Below, in pieces: positions 7,924 to 16,786 of a DNA stretch of 36,346 nt. Where the stretch lies: positions 1 through 36,346 of the forward strand of contig CAVLAC010000004.1 in assembly GCA_963661055.1 (NCBI GenBank), given 5' to 3'. A program made the translations under genes and the position numbers. Source of the stretch: UBA1067 sp963661055 (GTDB lineage Bacteria; Verrucomicrobiota; Kiritimatiellia; RFP12; UBA1067). The notes beneath the pieces are model-generated. The model did no database searches and was not told where the DNA came from. It saw only the letters and a list, made by a program, of their open reading frames with translations. Position 1 is the first letter of the stretch. Each line of letters opens with the position of its first letter.

Positions 7924-8958
7924 ATGAGCGAACGCGATTATACGGCGGCGGAACTTGCCGCGAAAACTGCCGCGCTCGGGATTGCGGACGCGACGAGCAT
8001 TACGCGCTATGGCTCGGGGCACATCAACGACACCTTCAAAGTCGAAACGAAGGGTGGGGCGCGGTATATTTTGCAACGCATTAATACGGAGATATTCAAT
8101 CCGACAATCCTCAAGCGCACGATTTTGCGTGTTACGGAGTTTCTTAAGAAGAAGAATGTACCCTCCCTTGAAGTCGTCGCTTATGAAAATGAGTGGCGAC
8201 TTTATAAGTTCCTTGAGGGATATGTCTCGCGGGATGTCGTGAGCGAACCTGCTCAGGCGTATGATGTGGGGCGGGCATTTGCGAAGTTCCAGAACGACCT
8301 TGCGGATATTCCCCCGCCGCGCCTTGATGACATTATCCCGAAGTTCCACGACACCCCCGACCGCCTGCGGCAATTGGATGACGCGATTCGCTCGGATGTA
8401 AAGGGTCGCGTAAAGGATGTTACAGCCGAACTCGCCTTTGTTGAAGCGCGGCGCGCGGCGGCGAGTCGTATTGTTGACCTTATGGCGGCGGGGAAAATCC
8501 CTGAGCGCGTCACTCATAACGATACGAAAATTAATAATGTCCTCATTGCGCCTGATGGAACAGCTGTCGTCATTGACCTTGATACGGTAATGCCTGGCTC
8601 GGCTCTCTATGACTTCGGCGATATGGTCCGTACGGCGACTGCTGCGGCGGCAGAGGATGAGAAAGATTTGACAAAAGTAGGCTCAAAGATCGCGTATTTT
8701 GACGCGCTCGCGAAGGGTTATCTCGAAGGCGCGAAGTTCCTCAACGCGGCAGAAAGAGCCAACCTCGTCTTCTCGGGGCAACTCGCTACTTTTGAAGTCG
8801 GCGTCCGTTTCTTAACAGACTATCTTGTCGGCGACACCTATTTCCACACAGCCTACCCTGAACACAACTTGGTGCGTGCGCGCAACCAGTTTAGGATGGT
8901 TGAATCTTTGGAATCGCAAGCCTCAGCGTATGAGGAAATCGTAAATAAATACAGTTAA
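7924..8958 (+). CDS. APH-fold sugar kinase, NahK (N-acetylhexosamine 1-kinase)-like
   Basis: A 344-residue aminoglycoside-phosphotransferase-fold kinase. Its motifs are those of the NahK group: YGSGHINDTF in the N-lobe, LQRINTEIF near the P-loop, catalytic THNDTKINNVL, and metal-binding VIDLDTVMPG. Members convert GlcNAc/GalNAc to the 1-phosphate, as in the bifidobacterial lacto-N-biose pathway; homoserine- or methylthioribose-kinase relatives are less likely given HNDTK. It starts 2 bases after the ROK stop, with a purine-rich AAGAAGGGGG stretch upstream inside that gene. Together with the two upstream genes it suggests amino-sugar or hexose 1-phosphate metabolism (inference). Confidence 0.8.
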   Translation: MSERDYTAAELAAKTAALGIADATSITRYGSGHINDTFKVETKGGARYILQRINTEIFNPTILKRTILRVTEFLKKKNVPSLEVVAYENEWRLYKFLEGYVSRDVVSEPAQAYDVGRAFAKFQNDLADIPPPRLDDIIPKFHDTPDRLRQLDDAIRSDVKGRVKDVTAELAFVEARRAAASRIVDLMAAGKIPERVTHNDTKINNVLIAPDGTAVVIDLDTVMPGSALYDFGDMVRTATAAAAEDEKDLTKVGSKIAYFDALAKGYLEGAKFLNAAERANLVFSGQLATFEVGVRFLTDYLVGDTYFHTAYPEHNLVRARNQFRMVESLESQASAYEEIVNKYS

Positions 8959-8973
8959 GGATACTGAAATCAA

Positions 8974-11295
8974 ATGAAAAACAAGAAATTGTTTTTGGTG
9001 GCTGCGACCGTAATGGGTGCGGCGGGTGTTTTTGCGGAAGCCGCATCGGGCGGCTCTGCGGATGTTGCGGCGAGCTTCACGCCAGAAGAGCTTTCGCTTG
9101 CCCACAAGATGACGCTTCTCGCGTTGCAGATAGGTCTTATCCTATTCGCCGCGAAAATTGGTGGCGTGGTAGCCTCCCTCTTTAAGCTACCTTCCGTCCT
9201 CGGCGAATTGGCGGCGGGTGTTTTGATTGGACCTTGGTGTTTGGGTGGTATTGGTTTTGGTGATGGACTCTTTAAATACGGACTCTTTCGTGGTGCCGAA
9301 CTCGAGCTCATCAAGCAGGCGACGGGCAATGCGCCGTTTGCGGTGACGCCTGAGCTTTACGGAATCTGTACCATCGCGAGCGTCGTCCTTTTGTTCCTCT
9401 CGGGCATTGAGACGAACCTGAAGATGTTCTTGAAGTTCGCGTTTGCGGGCTCCCTTGTGGGTGTTGGCGGCGTTGTCGCGAGCTTCCTCTTCGGCGACCT
9501 CTGCGCGGTCTACCTCTTGCCAAAGTTCCTGCCAGATACCTTTGGCTATCTCGCAGTGGACGCTCAGGCGAGCCTCCTCAAGGCAATTATGGATCCCGCG
9601 CCGATGTTTATGGGTATTATGGGTACGGCGACTTCCGTCGGCATTACGGCGCGTATTCTTTCTGAGCGCCGCAAGATGGATACCCCCGAAGGTGTGACGA
9701 TTATGGCGGGCGCGGTCATTGACGATGTGCTCGGTATTATCGTCCTCGCCATTGGTATGGGCATCATTGCCGCCCAGACTTCGGCGGGAGCCGCCGCGAA
9801 GAAGGGTGTCGAGTGGTCCGCGATTGGTATGGTCGCCCTTAAGGCGTTCGGCATTTGGCTTGGCGGTACTGTCATTGGCATTGTCCTTGCGCGGCGCATT
9901 TCGTGGCTTCTTAAGCTTTTTAAGAGCCCCATCGCTATTGCGACACTCGCGTTCGGACTTTCCCTCGTTATTGCGGGGCTTTTCGAAGCGATGGGTCTTA
10001 CGCTCATCATTGGTGCGTATGTGATGGGTCTTGCGCTGAGCCGTACGGACCTCAAGTACATCATCCAAGAGAACCTGCAATCGGTTTACACCTTCCTCGT
10101 GCCTATCTTCTTCTGTGTGATGGGTATGATGGTGGACTGCAAGGCACTCTGCTCGCGTCCTGTTCTTGAGTTTGGCGCGATTTACACGGGTCTCGCCGTG
10201 CTCGCGAAGATAATTGGTTGCGCGATTCCATCCCTCTTCTGTGGCTTCAACCTTCGCGGCTCTTTGCGCGTTGGCGCGGGTATGATTCCGCGTGGCGAAG
10301 TCGCCCTCATTATCGCGGGCATTGGCGTTTCCACAATGGTAAACGGCAAGCCGATTTTGAGTCAGGAAGTCTTTGGTATCGGTATTCTGATGACGCTCAT
10401 CACGACCATCGTCGCACCGCCCGCCCTCGTCGGACTCTTCGTCTCCCACAAGAATGGCGTGCGCCATCCGCGTGAAACTACGGCGGACTCCCGTGAAATT
10501 AGCTTTGAACTGAGCTCGCCCGATTTGGCGGACTTCATGCTCGATAAACTCGTCTCTGAGTTCCGTTCTGAGGGCTTCTTCACCTGCCTCCTCTCGCAGG
10601 AAGGCACGATTTGGGAAGTAACGATGGACGGCATTGAAATTGCGCTTCGCCGCGAAGAAAGCCGCATTTGCGTACAGTGCACCCCCGCCGAAGAGGCGAT
10701 GGTGATGACCGCGTGGATGGAAGTCGCGAGCTGCATGAATGACCTCGTGCGTGAAATTGCTAAGCCCATCCGTAAGGAAGATGTTGGCAAGCTGCTAGAG
10801 TCCGTCAGCCCCGTCGAAAAGGGACACGAGGGCGTGCGCGGTTATTTGCGTCACTTCGTGATGATTCCTGACTTCTCGGCTTCCACGAAGGAAGAGGCGA
10901 TTACGAAGCTCGTCAATGAAATTGCCGCAGCGTGTCCGCAACATGTGCCAGACGCGAAAGCCGCCGTTGCCGCCGTTATGCGCCGCGAGGCTTCTATGCC
11001 GACGGGGCTTGACCACGGTATTGCCGTCCCTCACGGACGCGACACCTCCGTTAAGGGGGTAGTCGGCGCGGTGGCGATTGTTTCGCCGACCTGCTCCATC
11101 GCTGACTATGAGACGATTGATAATAGCGCAGTGCGCATTCTCGTGTTGACGCTCGCGAATGAGGGCGGGCAGACCCCGTACCTCAAGCTGATGAGCTTCA
11201 TTTCGCGTGCATTGCGCGTTAATAAGGGCGTTGAGACGCTGATGGCGTGCCACACGGCGGACGAAATGCGCCGCTTCTTCAAGAAGGCGAAGTGA
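8974..11295 (+). CDS. CPA2-family cation:proton antiporter with C-terminal EIIA domain
   Basis: A 773-residue inner-membrane protein. A hydrophobic N-terminus (possibly a signal peptide) is followed from about residue 45 by some 12-13 membrane segments of the Kef/NapA-type Na+/H+ exchanger fold, including ASVVLLFLSGIETNLKMF and MAGAVIDDVLGIIVLA with the paired acidic residues of the transport site. Residues about 490-620 form a soluble linker domain. Residues about 630-773 are a PTS EIIA type-2 domain with phosphorylatable His687 in GIAVPHG. The fused EIIA suggests phosphorylation-dependent gating by a PTS-Ntr-like system (inference). The start ATG has AAGGAT upstream. The gene ends in a GTGA overlap with mnmE. 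Confidence 0.88.
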   Translation: MKNKKLFLVAATVMGAAGVFAEAASGGSADVAASFTPEELSLAHKMTLLALQIGLILFAAKIGGVVASLFKLPSVLGELAAGVLIGPWCLGGIGFGDGLFKYGLFRGAELELIKQATGNAPFAVTPELYGICTIASVVLLFLSGIETNLKMFLKFAFAGSLVGVGGVVASFLFGDLCAVYLLPKFLPDTFGYLAVDAQASLLKAIMDPAPMFMGIMGTATSVGITARILSERRKMDTPEGVTIMAGAVIDDVLGIIVLAIGMGIIAAQTSAGAAAKKGVEWSAIGMVALKAFGIWLGGTVIGIVLARRISWLLKLFKSPIAIATLAFGLSLVIAGLFEAMGLTLIIGAYVMGLALSRTDLKYIIQENLQSVYTFLVPIFFCVMGMMVDCKALCSRPVLEFGAIYTGLAVLAKIIGCAIPSLFCGFNLRGSLRVGAGMIPRGEVALIIAGIGVSTMVNGKPILSQEVFGIGILMTLITTIVAPPALVGLFVSHKNGVRHPRETTADSREISFELSSPDLADFMLDKLVSEFRSEGFFTCLLSQEGTIWEVTMDGIEIALRREESRICVQCTPAEEAMVMTAWMEVASCMNDLVREIAKPIRKEDVGKLLESVSPVEKGHEGVRGYLRHFVMIPDFSASTKEEAITKLVNEIAAACPQHVPDAKAAVAAVMRREASMPTGLDHGIAVPHGRDTSVKGVVGAVAIVSPTCSIADYETIDNSAVRILVLTLANEGGQTPYLKLMSFISRALRVNKGVETLMACHTADEMRRFFKKAK

Positions 11296-12575
11296 TAAAG
11301 AGTGATACAATCGCGGCAGTTGCGACACCTCCTGGCAAAGGGGGTGTCGCGATTGTTCGTGTATCAGGCATTGCCGCGTGGGATATCGCGGCGGCGCTTA
11401 CGGGAATTACCCCCGAACCGCGCAAGGCGCATTGGGCACGCTTTAAGTTGAACGGACACCTCCTCGATGAGGGACTTCTCTTGGCATTTAAGGCTCCCTA
11501 TTCCTATACAGGCGAGGATGTCGTGGAGTTTCATTGCCACGGCGGACTCGTCACCCCGAAGCGCATCCTTGAGGCTTGCTATACGCTTGGGGCACGCCCT
11601 GCTGAACGCGGCGAATTTACCCGCCGCGCCTTTTTGAATGGCAAGCTCTCGTATGAACAGGCGCAGGGCGTCTTAGATATTATTGAGGCGCGGACTTCCC
11701 GTGCGGCGGACGCGGCACTTTCGAGTTTAGGCGGCAGTGCCACGCGGCGCTTGAAGGATCTTTATTCTCAAATTCTCGATGTCGCCGTGCGTGTTGAGTA
11801 TGCGCTTGATGTTGATGAAGGCGAATTGCCTGAGGACTTTTGGGCGAGCATTGTTTCCGCTTGTGACGCATGTGCCGCGAATTGTGCGGCGGAATATGCG
11901 AAGGGACGCGAAAAGCGACTTTTGCGTGAAGGGGTGCTCGTTGTTTTGGCGGGACCTCCCAATGTTGGCAAAAGTTCCCTTATGAATGCGCTTCTTGGCG
12001 AAGCCCGTGCTATTGTGAGCGATACGCCAGGCACAACCCGCGACACAATTGAGGAAGGGCTCTCTGTTGATGGATGGCCCGTGCGGCTCGTGGATACGGC
12101 GGGATTGCGCGAAACGACGGACGCAATTGAGGCGGAAGGGGTCCGTCGCACAAACTCCCTTATTGAGAAGGCAGATATTATCCTTAATCTAGACCCGAAC
12201 CCGACTGCACCTTGCGCGGCGAAAGAGATTCGTCTGCATACGAAATGTGACTTGGGGCGCGGCGACGGACTGAATGTTTCGGCAAAAACAGGTGAGGGGC
12301 TGGAGGAGCTCCGACAGGCTCTCGCGGCGAAAATTGTGCAGCTGGTGGCTGCACAAAATGAGACTGCGCCCGACAACTCTGAAAAAGCGAGCGCGGCACT
12401 TCTCGCGGCACAAAAGACGCTTGAAGAAGCCCATAATCACGCCGAAGCCCACGATGCCGTCCTAACGGGCAATGCTTTGCGCCGTGCGAGTGAGGTTCTC
12501 GGCGATTTAACAGGCGCGGTTTATACCTCTGATATGCTAGACCGCCTCTTCTCGCAATTTTGTGTTGGAAAGTAG
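11292..12575 (+). CDS. mnmE: tRNA modification GTPase MnmE (TrmE)
   Basis: GTPase that, with MnmG, installs the cmnm5 group on wobble uridine of certain tRNAs. The GTG start at 11292 is chosen because it begins with IKSDTIAAVATPPGKGG, the usual MnmE N-terminus, and overlaps the antiporter stop as GTGA. A longer frame from 11247 would add 15 residues read from antiporter DNA. The product is 427 residues, slightly short of E. coli (454). It has the formyl-folate-binding N-terminal domain, G motifs GPPNVGKSSLMN, DTPGTTRD and DTAGLRET, a TKCD motif in place of NKxD, and the C-terminal FCVGK carrying the conserved Cys. Confidence 0.95.
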   Translation: MIKSDTIAAVATPPGKGGVAIVRVSGIAAWDIAAALTGITPEPRKAHWARFKLNGHLLDEGLLLAFKAPYSYTGEDVVEFHCHGGLVTPKRILEACYTLGARPAERGEFTRRAFLNGKLSYEQAQGVLDIIEARTSRAADAALSSLGGSATRRLKDLYSQILDVAVRVEYALDVDEGELPEDFWASIVSACDACAANCAAEYAKGREKRLLREGVLVVLAGPPNVGKSSLMNALLGEARAIVSDTPGTTRDTIEEGLSVDGWPVRLVDTAGLRETTDAIEAEGVRRTNSLIEKADIILNLDPNPTAPCAAKEIRLHTKCDLGRGDGLNVSAKTGEGLEELRQALAAKIVQLVAAQNETAPDNSEKASAALLAAQKTLEEAHNHAEAHDAVLTGNALRRASEVLGDLTGAVYTSDMLDRLFSQFCVGK

Positions 12576-12577
12576 TC

Positions 12578-12606
12578 TTGCAATAGAAGCCGTTTTATGA
12601 TAGAAT
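12578..12606 (+). promoter_or_regulatory. Promoter of the alkaline phosphatase gene
   Basis: TTGCAA (12578-12583), a 17-bp spacer and TAGAAT (12601-12606) with a TGA extension. The ATG at 12616 begins only 9 bases after the -10 and no Shine-Dalgarno precedes it, predicting a leader of about 3 bases. Confidence 0.7.
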
Positions 12607-12615
12607 AGTGGTGTT

Positions 12616-14031
12616 ATGAAAAATGTATTTGGCAAGTTGAGTTTTGTGGTAGTCCTCTTGGGGGCACTCGCTTCGTCCGTCTTCGCGGCGGAAAGCGTCC
12701 CGAAGTATGTGTTTCTTTTCATTGGGGACGGAATGTCCATTCCGCAACGAATGATTGCCGAGGAGTTCTCGCGCAAGGCGGGGCGCGGCAAATTGGCGAT
12801 GAATGACTTGCCTGTACAGGGTACGACGCGCACTTGTTCTGCGAATTCGCTCGTGACGGACTCTGCGGCGGCGGCAACTTCTATTGCCTGTGGTGTAAAG
12901 ACGCGCAATGGGTCCGTCGGCGTGGATGCGGAGGGCAAGACGGTCTATTCGTGCGCCACAACGGCAAAGGAAGTGGGACGCAAGGTTGGCATTTTGACGA
13001 CGGTCACAATAACCCACGCGACACCTGCGGGTTTCTATGCTCACCGCGCGACACGCGGCGATATGGACGGCATTGCGAAGGATCTCGCCGATTCGGGCTT
13101 TGATTTCTTTGCGGGTGGAGGACTGAGCGTCACTTCAGATGCCCCCTACAACTATGCTACTGAGAAGGGGTATGCGATTATTTCGAATCGCACCGATTTC
13201 CTCGCGCTGAAGCCCGATTGCGGCAAGATACTAACGCGCTTTAGGAATGATGCCCTGCGCTATTCGATTGACCGCCACGAGCCCTGCAATGAGCCAACGC
13301 TTGCCGAACTTACGCAGAAGGCGATTGATGTTCTTACGGGTGACGCAGGCTTCTTTATGATGATTGAGGGCGGGCGTATTGACTGGGCAGGGCACGCCAA
13401 TGACGCGGCGACGAATTTGAGGGATGTCCTTGCGCTCGATGACGCGGTGAAAGTCGCGCTCAAGTTCCGCGCGGCACATCCTGAGGAAACACTTATTGTC
13501 GTCACGGGTGACCACGAGACGGGCGGACTCTCTATGGGCTTCGCGGATACAGGCTATGCCCTTTATATGGAGCGCCTCGCGGGGCAAACGATGAGCACCG
13601 ATGTTTTTGACTCACGCGTCCGTAAGTTTCTTGAGGGCAATAAGAGCGCGGAGTTTGCCGCGATTGAGCCACTGATTACGTCCGCCTACGGACTTCTATT
13701 CTCGACCCCCACAAACGCCGCACCCTCGGCACTTCTGCTGACGCCGAAGGAGAAGGGCGAACTTGAGAAAGCGTTCACTCACGACAAGGAACTTTACGCC
13801 TTTCATGTGAATGAGAATGCTAAATATGATGGCCCCAAGCGTTATTTGCTCGGCGGAGCTTGCCGCCTTATTCTTTCCCATAAGTCGGGCATTGGCTGGA
13901 GTTCGGGTGCCCATACGGCTATGCCCGTTCTGACGACGGCAATTGGTGTCGGGGCGGAGAAGTTCGCGGGCTTCTATGAGAATACACAAATCGCGGAAAT
14001 TCTCAAGAACTTCTATGCGCCTCACGAGTAA
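12616..14031 (+). CDS. Periplasmic alkaline phosphatase (PhoA family)
   Basis: Phosphomonoesterase releasing phosphate in the periplasm. It has 471 residues: a signal peptide (residues 1-24, ending SSVFA), metal ligand Asp38 in FIGDGM, the nucleophile Ser83 in TDSAAAATS, zinc-ligand segments DWAGHANDA and GDHETGG, and a late SGAHTAMPV block containing the final His ligand. The length fits the family (450-530). The ATG lies 9 bases after the -10 with no Shine-Dalgarno, so the transcript is probably leaderless. No Pho-box-like repeats are visible in front of it. The 3' end overlaps the YibE/F gene by 17 bases. Confidence 0.92.
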   Translation: MKNVFGKLSFVVVLLGALASSVFAAESVPKYVFLFIGDGMSIPQRMIAEEFSRKAGRGKLAMNDLPVQGTTRTCSANSLVTDSAAAATSIACGVKTRNGSVGVDAEGKTVYSCATTAKEVGRKVGILTTVTITHATPAGFYAHRATRGDMDGIAKDLADSGFDFFAGGGLSVTSDAPYNYATEKGYAIISNRTDFLALKPDCGKILTRFRNDALRYSIDRHEPCNEPTLAELTQKAIDVLTGDAGFFMMIEGGRIDWAGHANDAATNLRDVLALDDAVKVALKFRAAHPEETLIVVTGDHETGGLSMGFADTGYALYMERLAGQTMSTDVFDSRVRKFLEGNKSAEFAAIEPLITSAYGLLFSTPTNAAPSALLLTPKEKGELEKAFTHDKELYAFHVNENAKYDGPKRYLLGGACRLILSHKSGIGWSSGAHTAMPVLTTAIGVGAEKFAGFYENTQIAEILKNFYAPHE

Positions 14032-15124
14032 GTTCCGTAGTCTCGCGGCGACGCTCGTCTTTGCCGCCGCGACCATTGCGCTTTGGTTCTTGCCGAGCCT
14101 AAATGCGTTCGTTGATGATACGCGCCGCGCCCAAGTTGCCCGCGTCACGGCGGTAGATAATTCGGAGCTTTCTCAGCACGGACTCCTCGAGTACGGTACC
14201 CAGCATCTCACCGTAGACCTTAAAGGCACGGAGTACCGTGCGGAAAATGAGATTCGCTCCCAAATGGAACTCGATAAGAAGTTCGTGGTGGGTGATAAGG
14301 CACTCGTGATTGTGCCGCCAAATGCGACACCTGAGACCATTCTTACGGCTCGCGACCATTGGCGACTTGATTGGGCACTCGTTTTTCTCATTGCTTTCGC
14401 GGCATTTCTCTGCATTTTTGGCGGGATGGTGGGAGCAAAGGCTCTATTTAGCTTCCTTTTTAGTTGCCTTGTCCTATGGAAAGTGCTCGTTCCGCTCGTT
14501 TTGGAAGGTTGGCACGCCTCCACGCTCGTCTTTATTGTGACGGCATTCCTGACCGCCGTCATTATGTACCTTGTCGCGGGTTGGACGCGTAAGGGACTCG
14601 CGGCATTTCTCGGGGCGATGCTTGGGGTCGCCGCGTCACTTGTCCTCGCCCATCTTTTTGGTCGCCTTATGCATATAAATGGCGCGACAATGCCGTACGC
14701 GGGGCAACTCATTTACTCGGGGTATCCGAACCTCGATTTGCAGGATATCTTCATTGGCGCGATTGTGCTCGCCTCCTCTGGAGCGGTGATGGATCTCGCG
14801 ATGGATATTGCTGCGGGGGTCTGCGAAGTGAAGCACCATAATGCCGCGCTCGGCTTTGGGGCACTCTTGCGGTCAGGGTTTCGTATCGGACGCAGTGTAG
14901 TTGGCACTATGACGACGACCTTACTACTCGCTTATTCAGGCGGCTATCTCACGCTTTTGATGGTTTTTGCCGCACAGGGAACTCATCCAGTGGATTTCCT
15001 AAACTCGACGCTTGTTTCGGCGGAACTCGTCAAAACGCTTGTCGGCAGTTTCGGACTCGTCCTCGTTGCTCCCTTTACCGCCCTCGTCTCCGCCGCCGTT
15101 TATGGTGCTCGGCCAGAACGGTGA
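14015..15124 (+). CDS. YibE/F-family integral membrane protein
   Basis: A 369-residue membrane protein of the YibE/F-like family, whose function is unknown. ATG 14015 gives MRLTSKFRSL before the first membrane segment; the open frame extends upstream to 13943 but only through phosphatase codons. An N-terminal membrane anchor, a periplasmic segment (about residues 30-120) with a small beta-rich region, then about seven membrane helices follow. Family hallmarks are IVLASSGAVMDLAMDIAAGV and RIGRSVVGTMTTTLLLAYSGG. It overlaps the phosphatase by 17 bases with no Shine-Dalgarno, so translation is probably coupled. Pairing with a phosphatase is suggestive, not proof of a shared role. Confidence 0.85.
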   Translation: MRLTSKFRSLAATLVFAAATIALWFLPSLNAFVDDTRRAQVARVTAVDNSELSQHGLLEYGTQHLTVDLKGTEYRAENEIRSQMELDKKFVVGDKALVIVPPNATPETILTARDHWRLDWALVFLIAFAAFLCIFGGMVGAKALFSFLFSCLVLWKVLVPLVLEGWHASTLVFIVTAFLTAVIMYLVAGWTRKGLAAFLGAMLGVAASLVLAHLFGRLMHINGATMPYAGQLIYSGYPNLDLQDIFIGAIVLASSGAVMDLAMDIAAGVCEVKHHNAALGFGALLRSGFRIGRSVVGTMTTTLLLAYSGGYLTLLMVFAAQGTHPVDFLNSTLVSAELVKTLVGSFGLVLVAPFTALVSAAVYGARPER

Positions 15125-15127
15125 GAT

Positions 15128-15163
15128 TTTTTGCCCACACGAGGGGCAAAAATATGGTATAAT
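15128..15163 (+). promoter_or_regulatory. glyS promoter with overlapping inverted repeat
   Basis: TGG-TATAAT at 15155-15163. TTTTTGCCC (15128-15136) and GGGCAAAAA (15144-15152) form a perfect 9-bp inverted repeat with a 7-base loop that ends where the extended -10 begins, filling the -35/spacer region. There is no following T-tract, so it is more likely an operator than a terminator. The ATG at 15174 is 10 bases after the -10. Confidence 0.65.
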
Positions 15164-15173
15164 ATTGAACACT

Positions 15174-16757
15174 ATGGCAGAAGAAAATAAATCGTCCTTG
15201 GACGCGCTTAGCGCACTGTGCAAGCGCCGTGGTTTCATTTACCATTCCTCTGAAATCTATGGAGGAATGCCTGGCTTTTGGGATTACGGTCCCTTGGGCT
15301 GTGAACTGAAGCAAAATGTGAAGCAGGCGTGGTGGCAATTCACCGTGCGTGGACGCGAGGATGTTGTCGGTTTGGACGCGACAATTATTATGCATCCGCG
15401 CATTTGGAAGGCTTCGGGGCACCTCGATACATTCTCCGACCCGATGACGATGTGCAAGGACTGCAAGAAGCTAATGCGGTCCGACCAAGTCGCCGATATT
15501 TACGCTGACCAGAAGAAGAAGCCCCAGCCGAAGATTGCGGGTAGCACTTTCTTCTGTCCGTATTGTGGTGGCGAGCTGACGGAACCCAAGCCCTTTAACT
15601 TGATGTTCAAGACGGTGGTAGGTCCCATTGACGACCCCTCGAATGTCGCGTATTTGCGTCCTGAGACCGCGCAGGCGATTTTCGCCCAGTTCCAGAATGT
15701 GACGGCGACTTCGCGTATGACCGTTCCTTATGGCATTGCGCAAATGGGCAAGAGCTTCCGTAATGAAGTAACGCCGCGCAACTACACTTTCCGTAGCCGC
15801 GAATTCGAGCAGATGGAACTCGAGTTCTTTATCCGTCCAGATGAAGCGGTGGAGATTCTCTATGGACATGTCGTGACGCTCAAGGATAATCCCAACTTGA
15901 ATGGTCCTGTGCAGGATGATTGGGGCTGGGAAGTTTGGCACAAGTACTGGGTTGAGCGCCGCAAGAAGTTCCTGAATGCGGTGGGACTCCCGACCGAGCA
16001 TTTTGTGGAATATTGGCAGAAGCCTGATGAACTCGCCCACTATGCGCGGGCGTGTGTGGATATCGAGTATGACTTCCCCTTCGGACGCCAGGAGCTCGAG
16101 GGCATTGCCGCGCGTAGTGACTTTGACCTCTCCCAGCACCAAAAGTTCTCGGGCGAAAGCCAGATGGTGTTTGATGACCCGCTCAAGCAGGCGGCGAAGA
16201 AGATGGATGACGCGGCAAAAGCGGCATTTATCGCGAAAGTCCAAGCCGATTGGGTGGCGCGGGGCAAGGACGCGCTCGCGGCGGAGAAGTTCTGCCAGAA
16301 CCTCTTTGATGGCAAGTATGTTCCGCATGTGATTGAGCCTTCGGCGGGTGTCGATCGCCTTATGCTCGCGCTTCTCTGTGAGGCGTATGAAGAGCAGAAG
16401 CTCACGGACGAGAAGGGCAAGGAGGATATCCGTACGGTGCTCCACTTCCATCCGAAAGTCGCGCCTGTTAAGGTGGCAGTCTTCCCGCTCATCAAGAAGG
16501 ATGAGGAGCAGTTCCGTTTGGCGCGCGAAATCTTCACGAAACTTCAGAAGAAGGTCAATTGCCAGTGGGATGTCTCGGGTGCAATTGGTCGTCGCTATCG
16601 TCGGCAGGACGAAGCGGGCACGCCTTGGTGCATTACGGTGGATGCCCAGACGGTGCAGGACGGAACTTTCACCGTTCGTGAGCGTGACGCGATGACCCAG
16701 AAGCGTATGACCTACGCCGAGTTCTTGGTCGAGATGACCGAGGCTTTGGAGTTCTAA
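15174..16757 (+). CDS. glyS: Glycyl-tRNA synthetase, single-chain class II
   Basis: Charges tRNA-Gly. It has 527 residues, of the homodimeric archaeal/eukaryal/Gram-positive type rather than the alpha2beta2 enzyme. Class II motif 1 lies in MPGFWDYGPLGCELK. A zinc-like pair CKDC and CPYC flanks the insertion near residues 90-140. YLRPETAQ, FRNEVTPRN and REFEQMELEFF form motif 2 and the glycine site, and an anticodon-binding domain follows about residue 430. The open frame runs back to 15012, but the extra 54 codons lie inside the yibE/F gene and match nothing, while ATG 15174 gives the normal N-terminus. That ATG lies 10 bases after TATAAT without a Shine-Dalgarno, so the transcript is predicted leaderless. 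Confidence 0.95.
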   Translation: MAEENKSSLDALSALCKRRGFIYHSSEIYGGMPGFWDYGPLGCELKQNVKQAWWQFTVRGREDVVGLDATIIMHPRIWKASGHLDTFSDPMTMCKDCKKLMRSDQVADIYADQKKKPQPKIAGSTFFCPYCGGELTEPKPFNLMFKTVVGPIDDPSNVAYLRPETAQAIFAQFQNVTATSRMTVPYGIAQMGKSFRNEVTPRNYTFRSREFEQMELEFFIRPDEAVEILYGHVVTLKDNPNLNGPVQDDWGWEVWHKYWVERRKKFLNAVGLPTEHFVEYWQKPDELAHYARACVDIEYDFPFGRQELEGIAARSDFDLSQHQKFSGESQMVFDDPLKQAAKKMDDAAKAAFIAKVQADWVARGKDALAAEKFCQNLFDGKYVPHVIEPSAGVDRLMLALLCEAYEEQKLTDEKGKEDIRTVLHFHPKVAPVKVAVFPLIKKDEEQFRLAREIFTKLQKKVNCQWDVSGAIGRRYRRQDEAGTPWCITVDAQTVQDGTFTVRERDAMTQKRMTYAEFLVEMTEALEF

Positions 16758-16786
16758 CGCGCTAGGCGGGTGAGGAGGAATAAGAG

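Noticed and set aside
9187..10467. Minus-strand open frame antisense to the antiporter
   Set aside because: Very rich in Arg, Asn and His with no hydrophobic core. It mirrors the membrane-protein codons.
15012..15173. N-terminal extension of glyS
   Set aside because: The 54 extra codons lie within the yibE/F gene and upstream of the glyS promoter, and they match no synthetase N-terminus.
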